Origin: Allobosea sp. LC85
Lineage (GTDB): Bacteria; Pseudomonadota; Alphaproteobacteria; Rhizobiales; Beijerinckiaceae
Assembly: GCF_000735605.1 (NCBI RefSeq)
Contig: NZ_JPKG01000006.1
Span: 248,001 to 312,000 of the forward strand
Direction of reading: 5' to 3'
DNA length: 64,000 bases
Shown here: positions 27,745 to 37,136 of the stretch, one piece after another
Numbering within the stretch: the first letter of the stretch is position 1
Layout: every line of letters starts with the position of its first letter
Made by a program: the position numbers and the translations under genes
The notes under the pieces: model-generated
Seen by the model: only the letters and a program-made list of their open reading frames with translations
Told to the model about the DNA's origin: nothing
Database searches by the model: none

Positions 27745-27798
27745 TTAGAGCATGCTGCGAAAACGTGGCAACGGTTTTTCGCATCAAGCATGCTCTAA
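27745..27798. repeat. Palindromic intergenic element downstream of the HdeD gene
   Basis: TTAGAGCATGCT (27745-27756) pairs exactly with AGCATGCTCTAA (27787-27798), and GCGAAAA (27757-27763) pairs with TTTTCGC (27776-27782), giving a long interrupted hairpin. The inner GCGAAAA...TTTTCGC core recalls the CGAAAA...TTTTCG core of the elements at 15307 and 41817, so they may be relatives. Confidence 0.75.
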
Positions 27799-27811
27799 AC
27801 GATGAGACGCG

Positions 27812-27857
27812 ATCACGTTTTCTGCGTTTGGACGATTTCGTCCAAACGCAGCGTGAT
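27812..27857 (-). terminator. Nested hairpin at the 3' end of the HdeD gene
   Basis: TGCGTTTGGACGA (27823-27835), a 2-base loop and TCGTCCAAACGCA (27838-27850) form a perfect 13-bp stem, extended by ATCACG (27812-27817) and CGTGAT (27852-27857) outside it. It touches the TAA stop of the HdeD gene. No T run follows, so it may act as an mRNA end or be the second half of a composite repeat with 27745-27798. Confidence 0.5.
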
Positions 27858-28474
27858 TAGCCCGTCTGCACCGTAGCTCTCCTGGCGGCGGCACCATCGA
27901 AGGTCGAACGGATCGCCTTGGCCAATGCGATGCAGGCCCAGCCCTGAAATATCAGCTCGATCGCGAGGAAGGTGCCGAGGACCCAGAAGCTCGAGGCCGG
28001 CCATTGCGCCAGGATCATCACCCCAAGCGCAAGTGAAAGCAGCCCGGAGACCAGAACCCAGATCCAGACCGGCGTCGGCCGCGTCTGGAAGGCAACGATG
28101 ATGCGGAAGATGCCGGCCGCGACCAGGGCGCACCCTGCCAGAAGCGTCAGCGACGCCGTCGCCACAACCGGATTGATGAAGGTCATGATGCCGACGCCGA
28201 GATAGAGCAGGCCGATCAGCACATGCATCAGCAGGCTTTTCCAGCCGCTGTGCCGGAAGGCGTCGATCAGCATGACCATACCGCCGGCGAACATCATCGC
28301 CCCGAACCAGATGGCGCTGGCAACGCTGAGCAAGGCGGAAGCGCCAAGCCCGAGCACGCCGAGAATGACCAGGGCAATCCCGGCTGCGAGAAGCCAGCCC
28401 CAGTTACGTCGCAAAGGCAGAAGATGCGTACCGAGAGAAGGTGGTTGATGCTCCGGTGCGTCCGACATGGCCAT
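27857..28474 (-). CDS. HdeD family membrane protein (DUF308)
   Basis: A 205-residue inner-membrane protein with six closely spaced hydrophobic segments (from about 25 to 185), starting MAMSDAPEHQPP in this reading. The repeated three-helix pattern with GVLGLGASALLSVASA and the FQTRPTPVWIWVLVSGLLSL region fits the HdeD/DUF308 family. HdeD in E. coli helps acid resistance at high cell density, but the mechanism is unknown. The start at 28474 follows a G-rich ribosome-binding sequence; 28468 is a second ATG. Confidence 0.85.
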   Translation of the reverse strand: MAMSDAPEHQPPSLGTHLLPLRRNWGWLLAAGIALVILGVLGLGASALLSVASAIWFGAMMFAGGMVMLIDAFRHSGWKSLLMHVLIGLLYLGVGIMTFINPVVATASLTLLAGCALVAAGIFRIIVAFQTRPTPVWIWVLVSGLLSLALGVMILAQWPASSFWVLGTFLAIELIFQGWACIALAKAIRSTFDGAAARRATVQTG

Positions 28475-28560
28475 GCCCCCCGTGGAACTTCGCGAAGGCT
28501 CCCACCACCAGGGCGCGCAGTCAACTCCGGGCACTCCCCAAGGGCGAACCGCGGCTGTTC

Positions 28561-29271
28561 TCAATAGGTTGCCCGGCCACCCGAAAGGTCGAAAACCGCA
28601 CCGGTGGAGAAACTGCAACGTTCGCTCGCCAGCCAGGCGACGAGTTCGGCCAGCTCATCGACCGTGCCCAGTCGCCCGAGCGGGCTCTTGGCGATCATCG
28701 TCGCAACGGTCTGCTCGCTCATCTGCTGCAGCAGGTCCGTCTCGATCGCAGCCGGCGCGACCGCGTTGACCAGCACGCCCGTACCGGCCAGCTCCTTGCC
28801 GTGTGCCTTGGTCAGCGCGATGACGCCCGCCTTCGCAGCGCTATAGGCGGCAAGCGTCGGCGTGCCCTCCTTGCCGGCCAGCGAAGCGATGTTGACGATG
28901 CGGCCAAAGCCGCGCGGCAGCATCGCCGCGGCAACGATGCGCGAGCATAGGAAGGTGCCGGTGAGATTGACCGTCTGAACCTTCTGCCATTGCTCAAGCG
29001 GCGTCTCCGCAACGCTCGTCGAGGGACCGGTGAGGCCCGCATTGTTGACGAGCACCGCGATCGGACCGTGCCTGGCCTCCGTTTCAGCCGTTGCGGCGGC
29101 GACATCGGCTTCATTCGCGACATCGCAGGGGATGTACGGGCGGGTGCCCGGTTCCGGCCTGGCGAGGTCCCAGACGACCGGGCTCAGTCCGTCCCGCTCC
29201 AGCCTGTCGGCGACGGCCCGGCCGATACCCTTGGCACCTCCGGTGACGACAGCGATGCGCCGGGTCGCCAT
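28561..29271 (-). CDS. Short-chain dehydrogenase/reductase
   Basis: A 236-residue classical SDR. The cofactor motif TGGAKGIGR starts near residue 10, NNAG is near 77, and the catalytic Ser, Tyr and Lys are in NIASLAGK and YSAAKAG. The pattern resembles FabG-like 3-oxoacyl reductases and dehydrogenases of sugars or hydroxy acids; the substrate cannot be read. Its ATG follows the stop of the isochorismatase-like gene directly, so it is the last gene of a tight tal-hydrolase-SDR operon. Confidence 0.9.
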   Translation of the reverse strand: MATRRIAVVTGGAKGIGRAVADRLERDGLSPVVWDLARPEPGTRPYIPCDVANEADVAAATAETEARHGPIAVLVNNAGLTGPSTSVAETPLEQWQKVQTVNLTGTFLCSRIVAAAMLPRGFGRIVNIASLAGKEGTPTLAAYSAAKAGVIALTKAHGKELAGTGVLVNAVAPAAIETDLLQQMSEQTVATMIAKSPLGRLGTVDELAELVAWLASERCSFSTGAVFDLSGGRATY

Positions 29272-29823
29272 TCAGGCGAACGCGACCTGAGCCAACGGCT
29301 TGACACGGATCGTCGCGGAACCGGCGTCGAAACCATCGAGCAGGGCGTTGTGATGCGCCACGATCTGCTCGACCTGCAGCATGTCGCTGTCGGCGGTCGT
29401 GTGCGCATCGGCGACGAGCGTGACATCGAAGCCCAGGCTGACAGCGCGTCGGCAGGTGGTGTCGACGCAATACTGCGTCATCAGCCCGCCGATCACGAGA
29501 TGGCCGATCCTCCGTTCCGCGAGCACGGCCTGCAGGGCCGTGTCGTGAAAGGAATCGCAGGCCGTCTTGTGAACGACGATGTCGCCCGGCCGTCGCGGCA
29601 GGTCGGGATGAAGGTCCCAGCCTGGTGTCCCCGTTTCGAGACGGTGCCCGGCCGGGCCATCATGCTGGATGAAGATCACCGGGCGGCTGGCGGCATGCGC
29701 GCGCCCGATCAGTTCTGCCAGGCGCTCGCGCACCCTGGCAAAGCGCTCGCCGACGACCGCGCGCGCTGCTCCAGGCACGGCCAGGATGTCGCGCTGGACG
29801 TCGATGATGACAAGTGCCGACAT
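29272..29823 (-). CDS. Isochorismatase-like cysteine hydrolase
   Basis: A 183-residue hydrolase with the expected catalytic triad: Asp 8 (IIDVQRD), Lys 86 (VVHKTACDSF) and Cys 119 (GLMTQYCVD). The family hydrolyses amides such as nicotinamide, ureidoacrylate or N-carbamoyl compounds, or isochorismate, and specificity cannot be read from this sequence. The start overlaps the transaldolase stop (TGATG), and the SDR begins immediately after, so all three are translationally coupled. Confidence 0.9.
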   Translation of the reverse strand: MSALVIIDVQRDILAVPGAARAVVGERFARVRERLAELIGRAHAASRPVIFIQHDGPAGHRLETGTPGWDLHPDLPRRPGDIVVHKTACDSFHDTALQAVLAERRIGHLVIGGLMTQYCVDTTCRRAVSLGFDVTLVADAHTTADSDMLQVEQIVAHHNALLDGFDAGSATIRVKPLAQVAFA

Positions 29824-30797
29824 CAGGCAGCCTTGGCGCCTTCGAGACGGGCATCGACCAGCTTGCGCAGGCTGCGCAGATCCTTGACGAAGCCGCGAAT
29901 GCCTTCGGCGAGCTTCTCCGTCGCCATGGCATCCTCGTTCAGCGCGAAGCGGAACGCCTTCTCATCGAGCAGCAGCTTCGCGGGTGCCTTCCCGGAATTG
30001 TCCGGCGACAGCCTGCGCGGCAGATCGCCCTGCGCTGCAGCGAGTTCGTCGAGCAGGCCGGGGCCAATGGTCAGCCGGTCGCAGCCCGCCAACGCCTCGA
30101 TCTCGCCCGTGTTGCGGAAGGAGGCGCCCATCACCACCGTGTCGATGCCGTAGGCCTTGTAATAGGCGTAGATGGTGCGCACCGAGACCACGCCGGGATC
30201 CGTTTCCGCCGTGTAGGGGCCGCCGCCCGCCTTGACGTGCCAATCGAGGATTCGACCGACGAAGGGGGAAATCAGGAAGGCCTTCGCGTCGGCGCAGGCA
30301 ATGGCCTGCGGCAGCGAGAAGAGCAGGGTCAGGTTGCAGTCGATGCCCTCCCCCTGCAGCACCTTGGCCGCCTGGATCCCCTCCCAGGTCGAGGCGACCT
30401 TGATCAGGATGCGCTCCCGTCCGATGCCGCGCTCCTTGTAGGCGGCGATGATGGCGCGGGCCTTGTCGATGCTCGCCTGCGTGTCGAACGAGAGATCGGC
30501 ATCGACCTCGGTCGAGACCCGTCCGGGGACGATCCCGGCGAGTTCTGCACCGAAGGTCACGGCAAGCCGGTCGCAAACCGCGTGCACGCGGGCTTCGCTG
30601 GAACCAGCCGCCTTCCGGCCCCAGGCAATCGCCTCATCGACGAGATGAGCATAAGCCGGAGTTTCGACGGCCTTGAGCAGCAAGGTCGGATTCGTCGTGC
30701 AATCGACGGGCTTCAGACGACGCACCGCTTCGATATCACCGGTATCGGCGACGACGGTGGTCATCTTGCGGAGCTGGTCGAGCTTGGAAGCGGTCAT
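29823..30797 (-). CDS. tal: Transaldolase
   Basis: A 324-residue class I aldolase of the non-oxidative pentose phosphate pathway, which moves a dihydroxyacetone unit between sugar phosphates. Family marks are [21 protein letters not shown] and [14 protein letters not shown], whose Lys forms the Schiff base. The length matches TalB-type enzymes. The frame extends 13 codons beyond the ATG at 30797, but the family starts at [13 protein letters not shown]. It heads an operon with a cysteine hydrolase and an SDR. Confidence 0.95.
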   Translation of the reverse strand: MTASKLDQLRKMTTVVADTGDIEAVRRLKPVDCTTNPTLLLKAVETPAYAHLVDEAIAWGRKAAGSSEARVHAVCDRLAVTFGAELAGIVPGRVSTEVDADLSFDTQASIDKARAIIAAYKERGIGRERILIKVASTWEGIQAAKVLQGEGIDCNLTLLFSLPQAIACADAKAFLISPFVGRILDWHVKAGGGPYTAETDPGVVSVRTIYAYYKAYGIDTVVMGASFRNTGEIEALAGCDRLTIGPGLLDELAAAQGDLPRRLSPDNSGKAPAKLLLDEKAFRFALNEDAMATEKLAEGIRGFVKDLRSLRKLVDARLEGAKAA

Positions 30798-30907
30798 GGC
30801 GATCCTGCCGAAATCTGTGTCTTGAACAATGGTCAAACCTGCGGCGCTCTTCCGGCGCGGTCAAGCGAGCGAGCCGGAAGGGCGGCTGCGCGCGCGGCGC
30901 AGATGGG

Positions 30908-31744
30908 TCAGCTCTTGACCGCCCCCGATGTCAGGCCCGCGACCATGTTCTTGCGGAAGCCATAATAGATCACGGCGGGCGGGATGGCGTAGAGCAGGCC
31001 GGCAGCCATCAGCAGGTTCCAGGGTGCATCATCCGCCGAGAGGAAGAGCCCAAGGCCGACAGCGAGAGGCACCGCCCTTTCGCTCGAGAGCAACAGGAAG
31101 GCGTAGAGATACTCATTCCAGGCGAGCAGCAGCGCGTAGATGCCGATGACCACCATCGAAGGCTTCATCAGCGGCAGATAGACCATGCGGAAGAGTTGCA
31201 GCGAGGTCGCGCCATCCATGATCGCCGCCTCGTCGAGCTCTTTCGGCAGCTTGTCGGAGGCCTGTTTCAGGACCCAGATCGCATAGGGCGAAGCCAGCGC
31301 GACCATGGCCAGGATCAGCGCAGTCTGCGTGTTGAGCAAGCCATAGGAGCCCATCGCCTTGTACATCGGGATGGCAAGGAAGGCGGCCGGGATGAGGTAG
31401 GTCGCCAATGCCAGGTTCATGATGGTGCGCCCGCCCTTGACCTGCAGCCGGGCGATGGCGAAGGCGGCGCAGGTCGCAACGAAGAGCGTCAGCAGCCCCG
31501 TCGCCACAGCGATGAAGAAGCTGTTGAACATCTGCAGCCAGAAATTGGTCAGATAATAATGCTGCTGCTTGAAGACGATCTGGAAGTTCTGGAGCGTCGG
31601 CTGGTCGGGCCAGAGCTTGCCGGCCAGCATCGACTCCTGGTTGGAGATCGACAGCACGAAGAGATGGTAGATCGGCAGCAGGGTCCAGAGCAGGACCGGA
31701 ATGGCGATCAGGATCAGCTTGCCCTCGTCGAGAACCTTTTTCAT
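30908..31744 (-). CDS. Carbohydrate ABC transporter permease (MalG-like)
   Basis: A 278-residue inner-membrane permease with six hydrophobic segments. The EAA loop that contacts the ATPase is visible as ELDEAAIMDGATSLQLFRMVYLPL near residue 190. It is the second permease of a sugar importer: it overlaps the stop of the first permease (31744) by one base, and a binding protein precedes them. A GTG at 31747 is an alternative start. No ATP-binding gene follows. Confidence 0.92.
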   Translation of the reverse strand: MKKVLDEGKLILIAIPVLLWTLLPIYHLFVLSISNQESMLAGKLWPDQPTLQNFQIVFKQQHYYLTNFWLQMFNSFFIAVATGLLTLFVATCAAFAIARLQVKGGRTIMNLALATYLIPAAFLAIPMYKAMGSYGLLNTQTALILAMVALASPYAIWVLKQASDKLPKELDEAAIMDGATSLQLFRMVYLPLMKPSMVVIGIYALLLAWNEYLYAFLLLSSERAVPLAVGLGLFLSADDAPWNLLMAAGLLYAIPPAVIYYGFRKNMVAGLTSGAVKS

Positions 31745-32631
31745 CACTCGGCTCCCTTGGACAGACGCTTCACCATCACGAAGACCATCGGCAGGATCAG
31801 CGGCATCGCGACGATGATGGAGGCGATGCCGAGATCCAGGTTGTTGTTGCGCATGTAGCGGATGCCGAGCGTCGCCAGCACATGGTTCAAGTCGCCCGGC
31901 CCACCGCCGGTGAGCAGGTAGACGCTGTTGAAATCACCCAGCGTCCAGATCATCGAGAGCATGGTCGAGGTGACATAGAGTGTCGCCAGGGACGGCCAGG
32001 TGATGAAACGGAACTGCTGCCACCTGTTGGCTCCGTCGACGCTCGCCGCTTCATAGAGATCCTGCGAGATCGCCAAGCGCCCGGTGACCAGGATCAGCGT
32101 CCAGAACGGCAGCGACTTCCAGATGTGAACCATGATCGAGCTCGCGAAGGCGAGTGTCGGGTCGGTAAGCCAGCCCGGCCCCTCGACGATGCCGAACCAG
32201 TGGAAGAGTTGCTGGTTGAGCATGCCGTTCTCCGGGTTCAGCATTACCCGGAAGGACAGGATGGTAGGGATCGAGGGCACTGCCCAGGGCAGGATGAACA
32301 GCACCAGCACGATGCGCACCCAGGCGCGCTGCTGCACGAAGAAGCCCGAGAGCCAGAGCGCGAGCAGGAACTTGAGGTTCACCGCCACGAACAGGAAAAT
32401 GATGGTGTTGACCACCGTGCGCAGGAAGATCGGATCCGCGAACAGCGCGCGATAGGACTGCCAGTTGAGCCCCAGCCAGAGACCGTAACCAACCGGGTAG
32501 ACCACCATCACGGCGAAGACGAGGATATAGGGCATCAGCATCAGCGCGCCCCAGAGCGCCCTGTCTCGCGTGTGGCCCGAGGTCATTTCGGCCGATACCG
32601 TTGCCGGCGCTGACATGGTGGTGGCGGTCAT
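31744..32631 (-). CDS. Carbohydrate ABC transporter permease (MalF-like)
   Basis: A 295-residue permease with six hydrophobic segments and an EAA loop (QDLYEAASVDGANRWQQFRFI) near residue 200. Together with the downstream MalG-like protein it should form the membrane pore of a sugar or polyol importer. The start at 32631 (MTATTMSAPATV) is preferred; the frame is open to 32655. The upstream binding-protein gene is 99 bases away. Confidence 0.92.
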   Translation of the reverse strand: MTATTMSAPATVSAEMTSGHTRDRALWGALMLMPYILVFAVMVVYPVGYGLWLGLNWQSYRALFADPIFLRTVVNTIIFLFVAVNLKFLLALWLSGFFVQQRAWVRIVLVLFILPWAVPSIPTILSFRVMLNPENGMLNQQLFHWFGIVEGPGWLTDPTLAFASSIMVHIWKSLPFWTLILVTGRLAISQDLYEAASVDGANRWQQFRFITWPSLATLYVTSTMLSMIWTLGDFNSVYLLTGGGPGDLNHVLATLGIRYMRNNNLDLGIASIIVAMPLILPMVFVMVKRLSKGAE

Positions 32632-32730
32632 CAGTCGTCCTCCGAGGCCCCGCATTGATTCGACGGGTCGGCATCCCGCGGCGCGTTCGGCCGCAGGATG
32701 CCGTTTTCGTTGTCGTTCAGGTCGTCGGGA

Positions 32731-34113
32731 TCAGCCGGCGATCTGCTTGATGCGGGCGATCATCTCATCCACGGCCTGTTCAGGCGAGATCTTGTCCTGG
32801 ACGACCCGGTTCACCGCCTTGGCCCAGACGTTCTCGGCATTCACGGTCGTGAAATTGTAGTTGTAGACGAACTGGAACGGAACCGTGCCGTCCTTGTACT
32901 GCTTGTAGACAACCGCGCGGTGCGGGTCCTTGCCATCGGACCAGAACGGGGCTTCGATGCCCTTCAGCGTCGTCGACACCCAACGCCCGGCCGAGCCCTC
33001 GACGAAGGGACGCAGGTTCTCGTCCTTCATCAGGAAGGCCATGAACTCCTTGCCGCGCTTCTTGTTCTTGCCATCGGCGAAGACCACGGCCGTCTTGACC
33101 GCCGCCAGGTTCGTCATCGAGCTGCCGTCGGGCTTCTTCGGGAACTCCGCCGTACGGATATTGTCCTCGTAATTCTTCTTGGCCGTGGCTCGCTGCTCGG
33201 CGGTCAGCGCCGGATTGTTCATGTCGTCCATGTGCTTGCCGGCGATCGAGATCGTGGCGTTATGCGTCGCGACGGTCGTGCGGTTGTGGAACGCGACGTT
33301 ATTGTCGGGGTCGAGCCAGTTCACGGACGAAGGCGGCGTGCAGCCGCGCTGGAAGATGTTCGAATAGGCCTTGATCGCCTCGATCATCCCGGCCCGGTTC
33401 TTGGGCTGGTCGAGAACGATCTTGCCATTCTCGTCCACGACCTGCGCGTTGAAGGCGTTGGCGAAGGTCAGAAAGCTGTAGAAGGTGTCGGAGGCAGCGA
33501 CGCCCATCGGATGGCCGACGCCGTAGATGCGCTTGCCCTTGGCACGCAGCGCGCCCTGGACCTTGTCGCACCAGAAATCCCAATAGCCGTTCCAGCCGGT
33601 GGGAATGTCCGATTCCTTGAAGCCGGCCTCCTCCAGCATGTCCTTCCAGTAGGTGACATGCATCATCTGCTGTTCAACCGGAAAGGCGTAGTAGGATTTC
33701 TTGCCGGCCTTGTTGTTCATCAGGAAGGTCGTCGCCAGCGCCTGCGGCTGGAACTCGGCCTTCATCGGCTCGATCACGTCGGTGACGTCCTCGAGCTTGC
33801 CGTCGAAGGCCCATTTGCCGGTCGTGCGGAAATCGTATGTGGTGCAGAAGCCGACATCGGGAGGCGTTCCGGCCTCGACAGCGCCGACCGACTTGGTCAC
33901 GCAATCCTCAGTCGCATAGAGCGAGAGGTCGACCTTGACGCCCGTCGCCTTCTGGAACTTGTCGACGACCGCGAGCAGGGCATCGTCCTCGCCCTTGTAG
34001 AAGCCCTTGGTGAACCAGACCGTCACCGTTTCCTGCGCAACGGCGGCGCCGGACCAGCCGGCGGCGATCGCGGCGAAGGCAGCGCCGGTCACGAGATAAC
34101 GCATGGATTTCAT
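32731..34113 (-). CDS. Extracellular solute-binding protein of a carbohydrate ABC transporter
   Basis: A 460-residue periplasmic protein with a signal peptide (MKSMRYLVTGAAFAAIAAGW, cleavage after AVAQ) and a two-lobe binding fold of the family 1 (MalE/UgpB-like) type. Trp- and Tyr-rich stretches (TGWNGYWDFWCDK, YNYNFTT) are usual for sugar-stacking pockets. It is the first gene of the minus-strand importer operon and is preceded by GGGAGG and a possible operator. The ligand cannot be predicted. Confidence 0.92.
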   Translation of the reverse strand: MKSMRYLVTGAAFAAIAAGWSGAAVAQETVTVWFTKGFYKGEDDALLAVVDKFQKATGVKVDLSLYATEDCVTKSVGAVEAGTPPDVGFCTTYDFRTTGKWAFDGKLEDVTDVIEPMKAEFQPQALATTFLMNNKAGKKSYYAFPVEQQMMHVTYWKDMLEEAGFKESDIPTGWNGYWDFWCDKVQGALRAKGKRIYGVGHPMGVAASDTFYSFLTFANAFNAQVVDENGKIVLDQPKNRAGMIEAIKAYSNIFQRGCTPPSSVNWLDPDNNVAFHNRTTVATHNATISIAGKHMDDMNNPALTAEQRATAKKNYEDNIRTAEFPKKPDGSSMTNLAAVKTAVVFADGKNKKRGKEFMAFLMKDENLRPFVEGSAGRWVSTTLKGIEAPFWSDGKDPHRAVVYKQYKDGTVPFQFVYNYNFTTVNAENVWAKAVNRVVQDKISPEQAVDEMIARIKQIAG

Positions 34114-34130
34114 TGAGAACCTCCCATTTC

Positions 34131-34138
34131 AAACGTTT
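34131..34138. promoter_or_regulatory. Possible LacI/PurR-type operator core upstream of the sugar-binding protein gene
   Basis: AAACGTTT is a perfect 8-base palindrome just upstream of the ribosome-binding sequence of the binding-protein gene. It matches the central core of many LacI/PurR/GalR-family operators. The flanks are not clearly symmetric and no such regulator gene is nearby, so this is weak. Confidence 0.3.
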
Positions 34139-34380
34139 AAATCCGACGTTTTCGTACGCCTTCGTCGAGGAGACTAGTCGAAAACCCATTCGACAAACAA
34201 GCCGGGCAGATGCGGGAAATTCGGGCAGATCGGGCAGCCAGAGCGCCGGCGCACCAGCACCTTGTGGAGCAGTTGCGTTGCCATGTGCGGCCCCGATGAT
34301 GACAGGTCACGGATGTGTCATATACGCGGTCTACCGCGAGTGCCTGAGGCCGGCCGGCCGACGGACAGGAGAGAAAGACA

Positions 34381-35367
34381 ATGCATTCGAAGGCGATGAT
34401 CGCTCTGGTTGCGACGGGCCTTGCCCTTTGCCTGGCCCCTCTCCCTGTCCAGGCCGCCGAGGGCAAGCTGGTCCTCTACACCAGCCAGCCCAATACGGAC
34501 GCACAGCAGACCATCGATGCCTTCAAGGCGAAGTACCCCAAGGTCGAGATCAGCTTCGTGCGCGACGGCACGCCGCGCATCATGGCCAAGCTCAGGGCCG
34601 AGATCGAAGCCGGCGCGCCTCAGGCCGACATTCTTCTGATCGCCGATTCGGTGACGGTGGAGGGGCTGAAGCAGGAAAACCGGCTGCTGGCGCATGAAGC
34701 CGCCGCGACATCGGCCTATCCCGCCGGCATTCACGACCCGCAGAAGATGTGGTTCGCGACCAAGCTGATCACCACCGGCATCGTCTACAATACCAAGGCG
34801 GGACTGAAGCCGACCAGCTGGCTCGACCTCGGCAAGCCGGAGGTCAAGAACCTGCTGGCGATGCCGAGCCCGCTGAACTCCGGGGCAGCTCTGATCCACA
34901 CCATGACGCTCGCGGGCAGCTTGCCCGGCGGCTGGGGTTATTATGAAGCCCTCAGGAACAACGGAGCGCTGGCGGCAGGCGGCAATGGTGACATTCTGAG
35001 GCAGGTCGCCACCGGCGAGAAGCTCTACGGCATGATCGTCGACTTCATGCCGATCCGCGAGAAGGCCAAGGGCGCGCCGGTCGAGTTCGTGTTCCCGAGC
35101 GAGGGCGTCTCGGCCGTCAGCGAACCGGTCGCGATCCTGAAGAGCACCAGGAATTCGGAAGCCGCCAAGGCGTTCGTCGATTTCCTGATCTCTAGGGATG
35201 GCCAGGAACTGGCCCTGAAGCAGGGCTATGTCGCGGCCCACCCGGACGTCGCGCTGCCGGCGGGCTATCCTGAGCGTGCCGCAATCAAGCTGATGCCGTT
35301 TGATGCGGCCAAGGCGCTGGCCGACGAGACCGCGGCGCGCAAGCGCTTCAGCGCGATCTTCGAGTAA
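34381..35367 (+). CDS. ABC transporter substrate-binding protein (iron/small-ligand FbpA-like class)
   Basis: A 328-residue periplasmic binding protein with a signal peptide (about 1-25, ending in VQAAE). The sequence GKLVLYTSQPNTDAQQTIDAF and ADILLIAD matches the type II binding proteins of the ferric-ion, thiamine and phosphonate importers. The usual tyrosine pair that binds iron in FbpA is not evident, so the ligand could be another small molecule. A two-domain permease follows after 23 bases; no ATPase gene is present. Confidence 0.85.
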   Translation: MHSKAMIALVATGLALCLAPLPVQAAEGKLVLYTSQPNTDAQQTIDAFKAKYPKVEISFVRDGTPRIMAKLRAEIEAGAPQADILLIADSVTVEGLKQENRLLAHEAAATSAYPAGIHDPQKMWFATKLITTGIVYNTKAGLKPTSWLDLGKPEVKNLLAMPSPLNSGAALIHTMTLAGSLPGGWGYYEALRNNGALAAGGNGDILRQVATGEKLYGMIVDFMPIREKAKGAPVEFVFPSEGVSAVSEPVAILKSTRNSEAAKAFVDFLISRDGQELALKQGYVAAHPDVALPAGYPERAAIKLMPFDAAKALADETAARKRFSAIFE

Positions 35368-35390
35368 GCGCAAGCAAGGCCGGACGTAGC

Positions 35391-37133
35391 ATGACCCTCG
35401 TCGCCCGCTCCGACCGGCCGCACCTCGGGCAGCCTCGGCTCCTCTCGGGGTTGCACCTGCCTGCAGGGATCGGGCTGCCCGTGCTGGTGGCGCTTTGCGT
35501 CCTGATCTTCGGTGGCCTTCCGTTCCTGCGTCTCCTGCTCGCCGCTTTCGCACCCGGCGGTCGGTTCATGCCGGACGCAGCCTTCGCCGAAATCGGCAGC
35601 CGGGCCGCTCTCACCGCGACGCTGCATAGCATCGAGACCGCTGGGCTCTCTGCGCTCGGCGCTTTCGCCATTGGCGGCACTGTTGCGATCCTGCTCGCGG
35701 TGACGGATATGCGCGGCAAGCGCCCGCTCGCCTTCGCCTTCGTCTTCTCAATGATGATCGCGCCGCAAGTGGCGGCGCTCGCGTTCCTCAGCCTGACCGC
35801 ACCCCACTCTCCCATTCTTGGCGCGCTGGGACTGACACCGGCGCCGGGGACGCCCAATCCCCTGCTGGGCCGCGCCGGGATCATCCTGGTGATGGCGCTG
35901 CATCACGCGCCGCTGGTCGCGATCACACTCTGGAGCGGGCTGCGCAGCGTTCCACATTCGCTGGTCGAGGCGGCGCAGCTCGAAGGTGCGGCCCCTCCGA
36001 CGATCATCACGCGCATCCTGCTGCCGGTCCTGCGCCCGCAGATCGTCGCAGCCGGGTTAATCGCCTTTGTCGCCGGCATCGGCAATTTCGGCATTCCTGC
36101 GCTGCTCGGACTGCCGGTGAACTATCTCACCCTGCCAACCCTCATCTACCGGCGGCTATCGAGCTTTGGACCGGCGGGGCTGCCGGATGCCGCCGCCCTG
36201 TCGCTGCTCGTCGCGCTCGTTGCCGGCCTCGGCATCCTCGCAAGCATCTTCGCGACGCGCCGCGGCGGCAAGGTCGAGATCGAGCGCCCCTTGCAGCCCT
36301 TCTGGTCTCTCGGCAGCGCCCGCCCCTTCGTCACGGCCGGCCTTTGGCTCCTGATCGCCCTCAAGCTCGGCCTGCCCTTCCTTGCCTTGCTCAGCGAGGC
36401 GCTGACACCGGCGCTCGGCGTCGCGCTGTCCTGGCAGAGCCTGACCTTCGACAAGTTTACCGAGGTGCTGCTGCGCCAGGACGTCACAGCCCGCGCCTTC
36501 CGCAACTCCTTCCTGTTCGCCGGCACCGCAGCGGTGATCCTTGCGCTGACATCGATCGCTTTCGCCTATGCGCTGGAGCGCCGGATGGGCAAGGCAAGGC
36601 GTGTCGTCGAGCTCGTCATCGAGCTGCCCTATGCGCTGCCTGGCGTGGTGCTCGCCATCGCCTGCATCCTGATGTTCCTGAAGCCGCTGCCGCTGGTCGG
36701 CGTCAGCATCTATGCGACACCGTTCATCATCCTCTTCGCCTATCTGGCGCGCTTCCTGCCGCTGGCGCTGAAAGCCCCGATCGCGGCGATGGCGCAGATC
36801 GAGGCGCATCACGAGGAGGCGGCGAAACTCGACGGTGTCACGCTCTGGCAGATGCTGCGCTTCATCGTTGCGCCCATCCTCGCCCCGGCTGCGACGGTCA
36901 GCGCGCTGATGGTGTTTCTCGTGGCCTTCAACGAGCTCACCGTCTCGGCGCTGCTCTGGTCCTCGGGAACCGAGACGCTCGGCGTCGTGCTGTTCAGCCT
37001 GAAGGAAGCCGGGCTCGCCGGCGAAGCGGCCGCGGTGGCGATCAGCGCCTCGGCCGTGATCCTCTGCGTGATGCTGTTGCTCGACCTTTGCGCCAAACGC
37101 CTGCCGGAGAATGTCCTGCCCTGGCGGATCTGA
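35391..37133 (+). CDS. ABC transporter permease, fused two-domain type (FbpB-like)
   Basis: A 580-residue membrane protein with about twelve hydrophobic segments in two homologous halves, each with an EAA loop (SLVEAAQLEGAAPPTIITR near residue 185 and HHEEAAKLDGVTLWQMLRF near 475). Such fused permeases serve ferric iron, spermidine or 2-aminoethylphosphonate importers. It ends 3 bases before the convergent LysR gene, so no ATP-binding subunit follows. The ATPase must come from elsewhere, or the importer is incomplete. Confidence 0.9.
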   Translation: MTLVARSDRPHLGQPRLLSGLHLPAGIGLPVLVALCVLIFGGLPFLRLLLAAFAPGGRFMPDAAFAEIGSRAALTATLHSIETAGLSALGAFAIGGTVAILLAVTDMRGKRPLAFAFVFSMMIAPQVAALAFLSLTAPHSPILGALGLTPAPGTPNPLLGRAGIILVMALHHAPLVAITLWSGLRSVPHSLVEAAQLEGAAPPTIITRILLPVLRPQIVAAGLIAFVAGIGNFGIPALLGLPVNYLTLPTLIYRRLSSFGPAGLPDAAALSLLVALVAGLGILASIFATRRGGKVEIERPLQPFWSLGSARPFVTAGLWLLIALKLGLPFLALLSEALTPALGVALSWQSLTFDKFTEVLLRQDVTARAFRNSFLFAGTAAVILALTSIAFAYALERRMGKARRVVELVIELPYALPGVVLAIACILMFLKPLPLVGVSIYATPFIILFAYLARFLPLALKAPIAAMAQIEAHHEEAAKLDGVTLWQMLRFIVAPILAPAATVSALMVFLVAFNELTVSALLWSSGTETLGVVLFSLKEAGLAGEAAAVAISASAVILCVMLLLDLCAKRLPENVLPWRI

Positions 37134-37136
37134 GCG

